Part shown: positions 1 to 8,298 of the stretch, in pieces | How positions within the stretch are numbered: the stretch's first letter is position 1 | How the letters are laid out: every line of letters begins with the position of its first letter | Assembly: GCA_021738245.1 (NCBI GenBank) | Contig: JAIPCJ010000029.1 | Coordinates: forward strand, 1-35,888 | DNA length: 35,888 bases | Source: Methylotenera sp. | GTDB lineage: Bacteria; Pseudomonadota; Gammaproteobacteria; Burkholderiales; Burkholderiaceae_C | Direction of reading: 5' to 3' | Notes under the pieces: generated by a model | What the model saw: the letters and a program-made list of their open reading frames with translations, nothing else | Database searches by the model: none | Told to the model about the DNA's origin: nothing | Translations under genes and position numbers: made by a program

Positions 1-837
1 GTCCGGGACGCGAAAGCCGTTGATGCGGTCCCGGTAGGGGCGCTTGGCGCGAACGTCCTCGAGCAGGGCCTGGAACTCGGCATCTCTCACCAGCGTGGCG
101 CCGCCGGCTTCGCCCAGGCGCAGGAAGTCCTCGCGCTTGTGCCCCGACAGGGCCTCGAACTCCTCCGACAGATGCGTGATGCGGAACCGCGCATCCGCCT
201 CCCACGCCCAGTTGTTGGCGGCCTGCACCAGGCGGGCCAGGCGGGCCTCCTCGCCGATGGCGCGGCGCAGCGCGGCCCCCAGGATGCGGTTGAGCAGCAG
301 GGCCGAGGCCAGGCCGCCCACGGTCAGCAGCAGGTGGGCGCTGACGCGACCTTCGAGCGTCGGCTGCATCACGCCGCCGCGCCCGGGGATGATGCCCTGC
401 GTCTCCAGTGCGGCCAGCAGGAAGATGGCCAGCACATGCAGCAGCGCCAGTGCGCAAGCGGCCGCATTGCCCGCCACACCGCCGGCCACCGCCACCAGCA
501 GCGGCCCGGCGGCCAGCGAGAAGGTGTGCACGCCCAGACCCGCCTGCGCCGCGTTGCCCACCAGCACCAGCAGCGTGCCGGCCAGCACCACCGTCATGGC
601 TGACCGGGTGTGGTCGTGGCGGCGCAGCAGCGCGGCGATGCCGCCCAGGGCCAGCAGCATGGCGCCGATGTTGACGCGCTGACTCTGCCAGGGCGCAATA
701 CCGCTCAGGCCCGCCATCACGCAGCCCACCACGAAGGCGATCAACCCGACGCAGCTGACGATCCAGACCAGCGTGCTGGCAGCCTTGTCCTGCAGCGCCT
801 CCGGGCTGCCGGGGGCTTCAATCCGCGGTGAAGCCAT
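1..837 (-). CDS. Membrane-anchored PAS-domain sensor protein, partial (C-terminus beyond left edge)
   Basis: The first 279 residues are visible. Five or six hydrophobic segments fill roughly residues 18-180, for example LVWIVSCVGLIAFVVGCVMA and a long stretch around residues 95-135. A cytoplasmic region follows with a PAS-type start (NNWAWEADARFRITHLSEEF, near residue 205-230). This layout fits an integral-membrane sensor whose output domain (histidine kinase, GGDEF or other) lies outside the window, so the output cannot be named. The ATG at 837 overlaps the last 20 bases of the upstream iron-sulfur gene, implying co-transcription or coupling. No convincing ribosome site is seen, so the start is provisional. 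Confidence 0.72.
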   Translation of the reverse strand, partial: MASPRIEAPGSPEALQDKAASTLVWIVSCVGLIAFVVGCVMAGLSGIAPWQSQRVNIGAMLLALGGIAALLRRHDHTRSAMTVVLAGTLLVLVGNAAQAGLGVHTFSLAAGPLLVAVAGGVAGNAAACALALLHVLAIFLLAALETQGIIPGRGGVMQPTLEGRVSAHLLLTVGGLASALLLNRILGAALRRAIGEEARLARLVQAANNWAWEADARFRITHLSEEFEALSGHKREDFLRLGEAGGATLVRDAEFQALLEDVRAKRPYRDRINGFRVPD

Positions 838-2797
838 TGCGCGTGTGGGTTCCGTCACAGAAGGGTTTGGTCTGGCTGCCGCCGCAGCGGCACAGCCGGG
901 CCTGCGACACGCGGCAGACCATGCGGCCCGTGCCGCTCAGCACCTCGACGATGCCGCGCAGCTGCAGCGGCCCGTTGGGCTCGGGTTCGATGGCGATCGG
1001 GCCCGCGCGGCGGGCCGGCATGTCGGTGGGCAGGCCCAGCAGGCCGGTCTCGGGCTCGCCGGTGGCGGCGAAGTGGATGTCGTGGTGGCTGCCGTCGCAA
1101 AAGGGCTTGTTCTTGCTGGCGCCGCAGCGGCACAGCGTGGCGCGGGTGCCCAGCGGCTCGCCACGCAGGCTCAGCTCGCCGCGCAGCGCGTAAGGCCCGC
1201 TCTCGCGCACCGACAGGAGGTTCACCGGCGGCGGTGCCTCGTCGGCCTCGCCGTCCTTGCGCCGGTACTGGATGGCGCCCGAGGGGCAGGCGTGGGCGAT
1301 GTCCACCAGGCGCTCCACCGGCATCGCGTCGGGGTGGATCCACGGGCCCTGCACGTTGGCCAGGAAGACCTGCGGCGCACCGGTCACGCAAAAGCGCGCG
1401 TGGATGCAGCGCTTGGCCTCGAAACGCAGCTCGAGCTTGTCGCCCTGCACGACTTCGATGCCCTCGACCGTCTCGGTCGGCGGAGCGGCGGGTGTCGGCG
1501 CGGCCGCGGCTGGGGCGGCAGCCGGCGCCGGGGCGTTGAACGGTGCGTTCAGGTCCAGCCCGCGCTCGGCGCGTTCATGCAGGGCCTGCAGCAGTCGCGC
1601 GGCCTGGCCGGTGCGCTCGGCGGCCTGGCGCTGATGCAGCGCTGCGGCGCTGCGTGCCAGCTCGGCCAGGCGTTCGATCACGAAGCGTCGCGCGGCCGGC
1701 CCCGGCGGCATGGCGGCGGTGTCGCGCAGCGCGGTGAAGCTCACGCCGGCGTGGCAGCCGGGGTGGCTGTCACCGGCGGGCAGGCGTGCTGCATGCTCGG
1801 CCAGCGGCGTGAAGGCCCGCATCAGGCTGACCGCCAGATCCACATGCAGGCTCTTCTCGGCGCTGGGGCCGGGCATCAGGTAGCTCTGGGCCAGCAGGCG
1901 CAGCATCAGGCCGTAGCTGGCGTTGGCCACGTCCACGGTCTCGGCCGCGGCCGGGTTCTCCAGCCACACGCGGCCCTCGGGGCGCGGCGGGCGGCGCAGC
2001 ACGGGGTTGGTGGCCGCCGGCCAGGCGGGTTCGAAGGCCGGGTCGGCGGCGCGCAGCGTGGCCAGCTCGGTGCGGATGGCCGCAAAGCGCTGGTAGTGCG
2101 ACTGCGCGCTGTCGCTCGGCGCACCTTCACCCTGGCGCACGATGGCGTCGAAGGCGGCCAGCGCCGTCTTGCTGCACAGCACGTGGCGTGCGCCACCGAG
2201 CGTGAGCTCGTCGGGCCCGAGCTGCAGCCAGCGGTCACCGCAGAAGGCGGCGTCTTCGCCGTGCGCGCCGACGAAGGCACGCAGATCGGCGCTCAGCGTG
2301 GCGTAGAAGTGGCCGACGGTGTCGTAGTCGCGCGCCATCGGCGTGAGGCGCTCGGCATCGGTGCCGCGGGTGAACAGCCGCTCCACGGCGAACCCGTCGC
2401 CGTCAGCCTCATCGCTTTGCTCGGGGCGCTCCAGGTAGATGAAGTGCTGCAGCGTGGCGTCGTTGAAGGGGGCGAGCTTGACCACCACGCGCGCCGGCAG
2501 GTAGCCGGGGTCGAGCGGGAAGTTGCCGCGGCCCAGGCGCGGCGCGCCGCCGAGGGCGGCCGTGATGTTCCACACCGCCACCAGGTGCCCCATCTCCTCC
2601 ACCGCCACCGCGATGATCTCGCGCCGCCAGCGCGCCACGGCGGCGGCTTCGTCGGCGGACAGCCCCTCGGCCTCGCCCTGCTTCAGGCTGAAGGCGGCAT
2701 AGAGGTAGGTGCACATCAGGTTGTGCTCCAGCTCGGCGGCCTCGTAGAGGTTGTGCAGCAGCTGTTCGCGACTCGGCGAGGCGGGGGCAGTCGTCAT
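818..2797 (-). CDS. Ferritin-like / divergent 4Fe-4S / tandem CDGSH iron-sulfur protein
   Basis: The 659-residue protein has three parts. Residues about 10-330 are a ferritin-like domain of the VioB/iminophenylpyruvate dimer synthase type, with helices carrying ELEH near residue 22 and EEMGH near residue 67, plausible di-iron ligands. Residues about 455-515 form a small divergent 4Fe-4S domain (CIHARFC then ACPSGAI). The C-terminus has two CDGSH motifs, LCRCGASKNKPFCDGSH near 554-571 and LCRCGGSQTKPFCDGTH near 634-650, each a 3-Cys-1-His 2Fe-2S site. An Ala/Pro-rich linker separates the ferritin-like and iron-sulfur halves. The substrate is unknown; a redox or metal-handling role is inferred. 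AGGA sits nine bases before the ATG. Confidence 0.85.
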   Translation of the reverse strand: MTTAPASPSREQLLHNLYEAAELEHNLMCTYLYAAFSLKQGEAEGLSADEAAAVARWRREIIAVAVEEMGHLVAVWNITAALGGAPRLGRGNFPLDPGYLPARVVVKLAPFNDATLQHFIYLERPEQSDEADGDGFAVERLFTRGTDAERLTPMARDYDTVGHFYATLSADLRAFVGAHGEDAAFCGDRWLQLGPDELTLGGARHVLCSKTALAAFDAIVRQGEGAPSDSAQSHYQRFAAIRTELATLRAADPAFEPAWPAATNPVLRRPPRPEGRVWLENPAAAETVDVANASYGLMLRLLAQSYLMPGPSAEKSLHVDLAVSLMRAFTPLAEHAARLPAGDSHPGCHAGVSFTALRDTAAMPPGPAARRFVIERLAELARSAAALHQRQAAERTGQAARLLQALHERAERGLDLNAPFNAPAPAAAPAAAAPTPAAPPTETVEGIEVVQGDKLELRFEAKRCIHARFCVTGAPQVFLANVQGPWIHPDAMPVERLVDIAHACPSGAIQYRRKDGEADEAPPPVNLLSVRESGPYALRGELSLRGEPLGTRATLCRCGASKNKPFCDGSHHDIHFAATGEPETGLLGLPTDMPARRAGPIAIEPEPNGPLQLRGIVEVLSGTGRMVCRVSQARLCRCGGSQTKPFCDGTHTRNGFTAD

Positions 2798-2877
2798 GGG
2801 AGCGCGTCCTGGTGCGGGCCATGGGGCCGGTTGCGCGCGACATTAGCACGCAGCCGGGTCTGGCCACCCCGGGGTTG

Positions 2878-3963
2878 TCAGGCAGTGCGAAGGCGCGGCA
2901 GCCAGGCCAGCGGGTCGAAACGCGCGGCGGGGGCTTCCACCCAGCGGTGGAAGGGCACGGCCAGGCAGTTGGCCAGCAGCCAGGTGCCCAGCAGCATCAC
3001 GGCGCCCACCGCCGGCGTCGCGCCGGGCAGCTGGGCGAGCAGCGCATTGGTCAGCAGCAGCACCGGGAAGTGCAGCAGGAACAGCGCATACGACGGCGTG
3101 GCCGCGCGGGCAAGCGCCTGGGCTGCGGCCGCGGGCACCACCGGCCGGCCTTCGGCGTGGCGCTGCTGGGCCCAGGCCAGCCACAGCGCGGTCGCCAGGG
3201 CCAGCGCGAGGCGGTCGCGCCAGGCCAGGGCCAGCGCAGCCGCCATGGCCACGGCCAGCAGCACCAGGCCGGCGCGACGGTGGCGCCACAGGCCCAGCCA
3301 GTGCACCAGGGCGCCCAGGCCATAGGACACGAAGAAGTAGGGCGCGTAGGCGTCCAGCTCCGGCATGCGGTTGAAGAGGAAGGCCGAGGCCAGCACCATG
3401 CCGGCCACCAGGGCCGGCCCGACGACGAGGCGGCTGGGGTGATGCCAGCCGCGCCGCGCCAGCCACAGCAGCCCCGCCAGCAGCGCGAACAGCTGCAGGT
3501 CGATGGCCACATACCAGGCGCCCACGGTGAGCGCCTCATAGCCCAGCACGTCGTGCAGCAGCAAGGCGTGGGCGAAGAGCTGGCCCAGCGTGATGTCGGT
3601 CGGCACCATTTCGGGCCAGGACGACGCGATCAGGCTGCAGGCGCCCAGCGTCAGCGCCAAGGCCGCGAGGAAAGGCAGCACCAGCCGCAGGTAGCGCCGC
3701 CACAGCAGCTCGGGCACGCCGGCCTGCAGGGCCTGGCCGCGCGGCGACAGGCCGCGCGCACTCAGGTAGCCGCCCACGACCAGAAAGACCTGCACCGCCA
3801 TGCGTCCGTACTGGTGCAAGGCGCCCGACAACAGCGGGAGCAGCTCATGCGCAGCGCGCGCCATCGGACCGTAGCTGACGAGGTGGTGCAGCACGATGAC
3901 CTGGGCGGCGATGGCCTTCAGGGCGTCGATGTGGGGCAGGCGACGGGAAAGGGACGACGACAT
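2878..3963 (-). CDS. Acyltransferase family 3 membrane protein
   Basis: This 361-residue polytopic membrane protein starts with PHIDALKAIAAQVIVLHHLV. That is the typical first segment of the acyltransferase-3 (OafA/OpgC-like) family, with the His of VLHH as likely catalytic residue. About ten hydrophobic segments follow. Family members O-acylate sugars of lipopolysaccharide, exopolysaccharide, glucans or antibiotics. The acceptor here cannot be told, because no glycan gene is adjacent. It is separated from the upstream minus-strand genes by a 209-base gap holding two hairpins, so it is probably its own transcription unit. Confidence 0.85.
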   Translation of the reverse strand: MSSSLSRRLPHIDALKAIAAQVIVLHHLVSYGPMARAAHELLPLLSGALHQYGRMAVQVFLVVGGYLSARGLSPRGQALQAGVPELLWRRYLRLVLPFLAALALTLGACSLIASSWPEMVPTDITLGQLFAHALLLHDVLGYEALTVGAWYVAIDLQLFALLAGLLWLARRGWHHPSRLVVGPALVAGMVLASAFLFNRMPELDAYAPYFFVSYGLGALVHWLGLWRHRRAGLVLLAVAMAAALALAWRDRLALALATALWLAWAQQRHAEGRPVVPAAAAQALARAATPSYALFLLHFPVLLLTNALLAQLPGATPAVGAVMLLGTWLLANCLAVPFHRWVEAPAARFDPLAWLPRLRTA

Positions 3964-4020
3964 GGGCCAGTCTCGGGGCCGGAGTGCAGGGCAACAGGTG
4001 GGCGGAAAGAACGCTTGAAA

Positions 4021-4054
4021 GACAACGGGCCCGCTCGCGCAGGCCCGTGGTGTC
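4021..4054 (-). terminator. Possible terminator hairpin upstream of the acyltransferase
   Basis: ACGGGCC (4025-4031) pairs perfectly with GGCCCGT (4042-4048), and an outer GACA/TGTC pair extends the stem past a two-base bulge. Read on the minus strand, the stem is followed by a short T-rich stretch (TTTC). It could end transcripts coming from the CoxG-type gene about 120 bases upstream. Confidence 0.4.
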
Positions 4055-4118
4055 AGACGCGTGAAATTCTACCGGCCACCGCTCATGGAAAACCCCAGCG
4101 TTTCAGGTGGTCACGACT

Positions 4119-4158
4119 TGTCGCCAGCCCTTTGCAAGACTTTGCAAGCCTGGCGACA
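4119..4158. repeat. Nested inverted repeat, 9-bp arms plus inner TTGCAA stem
   Basis: TGTCGCCAG (4119-4127) and CTGGCGACA (4150-4158) are perfect complements. The loop between them holds a direct repeat of CTTTGCAAG, whose TTGCAA cores can pair to form a second stem. No T tract follows on either strand. Its function is unknown; it lies just after the stop of the CoxG-type gene. Confidence 0.5.
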
Positions 4159-4172
4159 CCCTTGAGGCGGGT

Positions 4173-4733
4173 TCAGCCGGTCAGACGGCGCAGCCAGGCC
4201 AGCAGCCTTGCGAGCAGGCCGGGTGAGGGGGCAGAGGCCGAGGCAGGCGCTGGTGTGACCGCGCTGACCGGTTCAGCCGGCGGCGGGTGGCGCTCCAGCA
4301 GCGCCGCGCGAAAGCGCGCGAAAAAGTCTTCCGCCAGCTTCTGGGCCGCGGCGTCCACCAGCCGCGAGCCGATCTGCGCCAGCTTGCCGCCCACGCTGGC
4401 CGTCACGGTGTAGGCCAGCTGGGTCTCGCGCGGGGCCAGGGCCTGCAGCGTCACTTCGGCACTGCCCTTGCCGTGGCCGGCAGCACCACCCGAGCCCTCG
4501 AAGCTGAGGCGGTAGCTTTGTGGCGGCTTCAGGTCAGACAGCTGCAGCTTGCCTTTGAACTTCGCCTTCACCGGGCCGATGGACACGGCCATCTGCACAT
4601 CGAAGCTGTGCTCGCCGGTCGGGGTGATCGCCTCGCAGCCCGGCACCGCGGCCTGCAGCATGGCGGTGTCGTTCAGGGCGGCCCAGGCCTCGGCCTGGGT
4701 GACGGGCAGGACTTGCTGGCCAGTGAGGTTCAT
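4173..4733 (-). CDS. CoxG-type SRPBCC family protein
   Basis: The 186-residue protein opens MNLTGQQVLPVTQAEAWAAL and contains the START/SRPBCC signature of the CO dehydrogenase subunit G family, including LQAAVPGCEAI, VKAKFKGKLQLSDL and GKLAQIGSRLVDAAAQKLAEDFF. A Pro/Ala linker and an Arg/Leu-rich C-terminal helix (LLARLLAWLRRLTG) follow; in Oligotropha CoxG such a tail is linked to membrane attachment of CO dehydrogenase. The open frame continues upstream, but that part is a shadow of the BON gene, so the ATG at 4733 is preferred. No CoxMSL subunits are in the window, so the client enzyme is unknown. Confidence 0.8.
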   Translation of the reverse strand: MNLTGQQVLPVTQAEAWAALNDTAMLQAAVPGCEAITPTGEHSFDVQMAVSIGPVKAKFKGKLQLSDLKPPQSYRLSFEGSGGAAGHGKGSAEVTLQALAPRETQLAYTVTASVGGKLAQIGSRLVDAAAQKLAEDFFARFRAALLERHPPPAEPVSAVTPAPASASAPSPGLLARLLAWLRRLTG

Positions 4734-4769
4734 GCGGCGATTCTGACCGCCGCTCGCTTCAAAAGCCAA

Positions 4770-4795
4770 GGCCCGCGCGGCGTGGCCGGCGGGCC
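4770..4795 (-). terminator. Probable rho-independent terminator after the BON gene
   Basis: GGCCCGC (4770-4776) pairs with GCGGGCC (4789-4795). On the minus strand the stem is followed by TTGGCTTTTG. It lies 24 bases after the BON stop codon and could separate BON from the CoxG-type gene, or act as a partial read-through point. Confidence 0.5.
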
Positions 4796-4819
4796 CGGGG
4801 CAAGCCACCGGGGGCGGGC

Positions 4820-5143
4820 TTACTTGCCGGTGACGGTCAGCTGGTTGTCCACCGACTTCACGCCGTCCACCGCCTTGGCGATCGACTCGGCGCGGTCCTT
4901 CTCGGCCTGCGTGGCAACCTTGCCGGTCAGCTGCACCCAGCCGTCGGCGTCGGTGTCGACGTGGACCTTGGCCAGCGAGCTGACCTTGCTGGCGGCGAGC
5001 TGCGCCTTGATCTTGGTCGTCACGACCGAGTCCTTCACCCACACCTTGGCGGTGCCGGCGGGCTTGGTGTCCTGGGCCTGGGCGGCCAGCGGGGCGGCGA
5101 GGGCGCCGATGACGGCGAGGGCGGCAAGCTTGGAGAGCTTCAT
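4820..5143 (-). CDS. Secreted BON-domain protein (OsmY-like)
   Basis: The 107-residue protein begins with a Sec signal peptide (MKLSKLAALAVIGALAAPLAAQA). One BON domain follows, from about residue 35 to the end (VTTKIKAQLAASKVSSLAKV, then WVQLTGKVATQAEKDRAESI). BON domains bind phospholipid surfaces in periplasmic proteins, and OsmY-type members respond to envelope or osmotic stress. The start is well supported by AAGGA ten bases upstream. It lies inside the CoxG/CoxE/MoxR-like group, with a 115-base leader separating it from the VWA gene, so it may have its own promoter. Confidence 0.85.
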   Translation of the reverse strand: MKLSKLAALAVIGALAAPLAAQAQDTKPAGTAKVWVKDSVVTTKIKAQLAASKVSSLAKVHVDTDADGWVQLTGKVATQAEKDRAESIAKAVDGVKSVDNQLTVTGK

Positions 5144-5164
5144 GGGAGGTCCTTTCGGTGCGGG

Positions 5165-5183
5165 GACGCGCCGGATGCGCGTC
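5165..5183. repeat. Perfect hairpin in the BON gene leader
   Basis: GACGCGC (5165-5171) and GCGCGTC (5177-5183) pair around a five-base loop, starting 21 bases before the BON start codon. It may be a 5' untranslated structure or an operator. No partner regulator can be identified. Confidence 0.4.
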
Positions 5184-5258
5184 GCTGAAACCGAAATCTA
5201 ATGACGCTGTCCGTTGACCCGCACCAGCCGGCACGCCACGCGGCTGTAGGACGGCGGC

Positions 5259-6437
5259 TCAGCGCAGCGCGGCCAGCAGTTGCGCGAGGCTGTCGAGGTT
5301 GTGCACGGGCAGATGGCGAGTCACTTCGGGCAGCAGGGCCCGCACGCCCGCGGCGCGCGGCTCGAAGCCGTCGAAGCGCAGCAGCGGGTTCAGCCAGATC
5401 AGCTCGCGGCAGGACAGCCGCAGCCGTTCGGCCTCGGTGGCCAGCGCGCGGGCGCTGGCGTCGGGGTGATCGGCGTCGTCGCTGCGCTCCAGCCCGTCGG
5501 TCACCAGCAGCACCGTCGCCCCGCCGCCACCCAGCACGCGGCGAGCCCAGTCGCGGTTGAAGGCCCGCAGGCTGGCGCTGATGCGCGTGCCGCCGGCCCA
5601 ATCCGGCACCGCGGCCGAGGCGGCGGCCAGGGCCAGGTCAGGGTCACGGCTGCGCAGCTGCCGGGTCAGCCGCGTGAGCCGGGTGCCGAACACGAACACC
5701 TCCACCACCGGCGCCTCGCGCTGCCCGCCGCCGGGGTTCAGCAGCCCCTGCGCGAGGTGCAGCAGCACGCGCGAGTAACGCCCCATCGAGCCGGAGATGT
5801 CGGCCAGCAGCACCAGTGGCCTGGGTCGGCTGCGCAGGCGTTGCCGGGCCGGTGGGGCCAGGTCATGCCGGGCTTCCGCCCGCAGGCTGGCGCGCCAGTC
5901 GATGCGGCCCCGGGCAGCGGGTGTGGCGCGCCGTGTGAGCTCGCGCGCGAGCACCGGCTGCATGGCGGCCAGCACCCCGCGGGCTGCCGCCCATTCGGCG
6001 GCGGTCATGGTGTCGAAGTCGCGCCGCTGCAGCAGCTCGCGGTCGCTGACGGCCAGGCGGGCGTCCACGCTGACCTGCTCCGCCGCCGGCGCGGGCTCGG
6101 GGGCCGGTGCGGGGAAGAGCGCCTCGGCGAGGCGGCGGTTCTCGGGCGGTGGCGGTGAACTGGCGCGGCCTTGGGCCTGCGGCAGCAGCAGGGCCATGAT
6201 GCGGCCCAGCAGATCGGGGTCACGCCAGAACACGTGGAAGGCCTGGTCGAACAGCGGCTGGTGCTCGGGCCGGTCCACCAGGCAGGCCGCGAGCGCCGCG
6301 CGAAAGTCCTGCCTCGACGCCAGCGTGCCCGCCTGCAGCGCCTGCGCGGCGAGCAGCAGGCGGTCGGTGCCCACCGGCAGGCCGGCGGTGCGCAGCACGC
6401 GGCCGAAGTGCATCAGGTTGGCCGCGAGCTGGTCCAT
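5259..6437 (-). CDS. CoxE-like VWA-domain protein
   Basis: The 392-residue protein matches the CoxE-type VWA family (DUF58-like N-terminal helical part, C-terminal von Willebrand A fold). The MIDAS metal site is visible: ADISGSMGRYS near residue 215, the Thr of GGTRISASL near 285 and VTDGLERSDD near 320. In the Oligotropha CO dehydrogenase cluster, CoxE works with the CoxD ATPase in assembling the Mo/Cu cluster; MoxR-VWA pairs act as metal-insertion or remodelling chaperones. Only 19 bases separate it from the MoxR gene upstream, so the two are surely one operon. Confidence 0.85.
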   Translation of the reverse strand: MDQLAANLMHFGRVLRTAGLPVGTDRLLLAAQALQAGTLASRQDFRAALAACLVDRPEHQPLFDQAFHVFWRDPDLLGRIMALLLPQAQGRASSPPPPENRRLAEALFPAPAPEPAPAAEQVSVDARLAVSDRELLQRRDFDTMTAAEWAAARGVLAAMQPVLARELTRRATPAARGRIDWRASLRAEARHDLAPPARQRLRSRPRPLVLLADISGSMGRYSRVLLHLAQGLLNPGGGQREAPVVEVFVFGTRLTRLTRQLRSRDPDLALAAASAAVPDWAGGTRISASLRAFNRDWARRVLGGGGATVLLVTDGLERSDDADHPDASARALATEAERLRLSCRELIWLNPLLRFDGFEPRAAGVRALLPEVTRHLPVHNLDSLAQLLAALR

Positions 6438-6456
6438 GGGTCGCGCGCCCGGCGGG

Positions 6457-7353
6457 TCAGCCCCGCGCCACCTGGCGCATCTCGGCCAGCAGCCGGGCCG
6501 CCTCGCTACCCTGCACGCGGGCGATGTCGTCCTGGTACTTCAGCAGCACGCCCAGGGTCGACTGCACGGTCGCCGGGTCCAGGCTCACCGCGTTGAGCTC
6601 GATGAGGGCGCGCGACCAGTCCAGCGTCTCCGCCAGGCCGGGCAGCTTGTAGAGATCCAGCTGCCGCAGGCCCTGCACGAAGGCCACCACCTGGGCCGCC
6701 AGCTGCGCATCGATGCCCGGGAGCCGGGCGCGCAGCACGGCCAGCTCGCGCTCGGCGTCGGGGTAGTCGAGCCAGTGATAGAGGCAGCGTCGTTTCACGG
6801 CGTCGTGGATCTCCCGGCTGCGGTTGCTGGTCAGCACCACCAGCGGCGGTGCGGCGGCGGCGGTGATCGTGCCGAGCTCGGGAATGGTGAGCTGGAAGTC
6901 GGACAGGAACTCCAGCAGGAAGGCCTCGAAGGGCGCATCGGCACGATCGAGCTCGTCGATCAGCAGCACGGGGGGCGGCACGCTGGTCAGGGCCTGGAGC
7001 AGCGGGCGCTCGATGAGGAAGCGCCGCGCGAACAGCTCCTCGGCCGTGCGCTGCGCACCGCCGGCCTGCGCGACGCGGATCTCGATCATCTGCCGCGCGT
7101 AGTTCCACTCGTAGGCGGCGCTGGCGAGGTCCAGCCCTTCATAGCACTGCAGTCGGATCAACGGCCGTTGCAGCGCCGCGGCCAGCGCACGGGCGATGGC
7201 GGTCTTGCCGGTGCCCGGTGCGCCCTCCAGCAGCAATGGGCGCGACAGGCGCAGTGCGAGAAAGGCGGCGGTGGCCAGCTCGCGTGAAGGCAGGTAGGCC
7301 TGCGCCTGCAGCGCGGCGGCGGTGGCGTCGATGCTGGTCGGGGACGGCGTCAT
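6457..7353 (-). CDS. MoxR-family AAA+ ATPase (CoxD-like)
   Basis: This 298-residue AAA+ protein has Walker A EGAPGTGKTAIARAL (residues about 38-52), Walker B LLIDELDRAD (near 130), sensor 1 LTSNRSREI and the arginine-rich KRRCLYHWLDYP segment typical of MoxR/CoxD proteins. MoxR ATPases pair with VWA proteins to mature or insert cofactors into target enzymes. Here the VWA partner is the next gene. The target enzyme is not encoded in the window; a xanthine dehydrogenase/CO dehydrogenase-family molybdoenzyme is the guess suggested by the nearby CoxG homologue. Confidence 0.88.
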   Translation of the reverse strand: MTPSPTSIDATAAALQAQAYLPSRELATAAFLALRLSRPLLLEGAPGTGKTAIARALAAALQRPLIRLQCYEGLDLASAAYEWNYARQMIEIRVAQAGGAQRTAEELFARRFLIERPLLQALTSVPPPVLLIDELDRADAPFEAFLLEFLSDFQLTIPELGTITAAAAPPLVVLTSNRSREIHDAVKRRCLYHWLDYPDAERELAVLRARLPGIDAQLAAQVVAFVQGLRQLDLYKLPGLAETLDWSRALIELNAVSLDPATVQSTLGVLLKYQDDIARVQGSEAARLLAEMRQVARG

Positions 7354-7401
7354 GTGGGCAGGCCCTCGTGAACCGGTGGAGCCCGAGTATCGGCCCGCGC
7401 C

Positions 7402-8172
7402 TCAGTCGCGGCGCGGCGGCAGCAGGCGGCCCAGCATCACGATGCCGACGATCGGCAACACCAGTGCGAGGCCCCATTGCAGTGCCGACAGCCCCTGCAC
7501 GCCGTCGCCCCAGGTCACGCTCAGGTTGTAGGCCGCGTGCAGCGCCATGCAGGGCCACAGCGACCGGCTGCGCTCGTACAGCCAGCCCAGCAGCAGCCCC
7601 ATCAGGCTGCCAGCCGCAAACTGGTAGACGTTCAAGTGCGCCGCGCCGAAGAGCAGGGCGCTGCCCAGGATGGCCAGGCCGCGCGGGTACTGGCGCAGGA
7701 AGCTGCGCAGGATGAGGCCGCGAAACAGCATCTCCTCCACCAGCGGCGCAATGACGCAGACCATCAGCACCGTGATGGGCGTGTGCGCGCTCATGCGGTC
7801 GAACATCGCGACATCGGCCGCCGACATCGGGAAGACCGTCACCACCAGCAGGTCCACCACGCCCATCGCCACATACACCCCGGGTAGCAGGCACAGCAGC
7901 GGCAAGGCCAGCAGGCCCATCACGGCCTGGGGCGACTGGCGGGACGGGTGCAGCAGCTGGCCATAGCTGAGCTGCGTGAGCTGCAGGGTGGTGGTGATGA
8001 GCACGCCATTGCCCAGCACGAGGGCCAGGCTCATCAGGTCGTCGACCGGGATGCCCAGCAGCGAGCGGGCGTCGTACAGCACGCTGCCGATGACGAACTC
8101 CAGCACGAACAGCAAGGCCACCATGAAGGCGGCCTCGAAGGCATTCGGAAACGTATCGCGCGGCTGCGGCAT
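7402..8172 (-). CDS. CPBP-family intramembrane glutamic endopeptidase
   Basis: The protein is 256 residues with about eight hydrophobic segments. The CPBP (Abi/Rce1-like) motifs are present in order: EEMLFRG near residue 146 (EExxxR motif), AAHLNVYQ near 180 and HAAYNL near 214. These Glu and His residues form the intramembrane active site in the family. The bacterial role varies (bacteriocin self-immunity, protein processing) and cannot be specified here. It is the first gene of the minus-strand series, 48 bases before the MoxR gene, and diverges from the small plus-strand membrane protein gene at 8299. Confidence 0.85.
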   Translation of the reverse strand: MPQPRDTFPNAFEAAFMVALLFVLEFVIGSVLYDARSLLGIPVDDLMSLALVLGNGVLITTTLQLTQLSYGQLLHPSRQSPQAVMGLLALPLLCLLPGVYVAMGVVDLLVVTVFPMSAADVAMFDRMSAHTPITVLMVCVIAPLVEEMLFRGLILRSFLRQYPRGLAILGSALLFGAAHLNVYQFAAGSLMGLLLGWLYERSRSLWPCMALHAAYNLSVTWGDGVQGLSALQWGLALVLPIVGIVMLGRLLPPRRD

Positions 8173-8298
8173 GGCTCGGCCAGGACGCGCGGCATGGCGG
8201 CGTCCTCCTCCCTGTTCTCGATGGGCGCGACTCTAACGGCCCGTGCAGCGGTGCCATGCCCTAAGCTGGCGCCTCCCAGGCTTCCCGGGCGTTTTGCC

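Noticed and set aside
773-3325. 850-residue plus-strand open frame
   Set aside because: It lies antisense to the iron-sulfur and acyltransferase genes, which have clear domains; long Gln/Arg/Ala-rich antisense frames are expected at this GC content.
2812-4413. 533-residue plus-strand open frame
   Set aside because: Antisense to the acyltransferase and CoxG-type genes; low-complexity composition and no domain.
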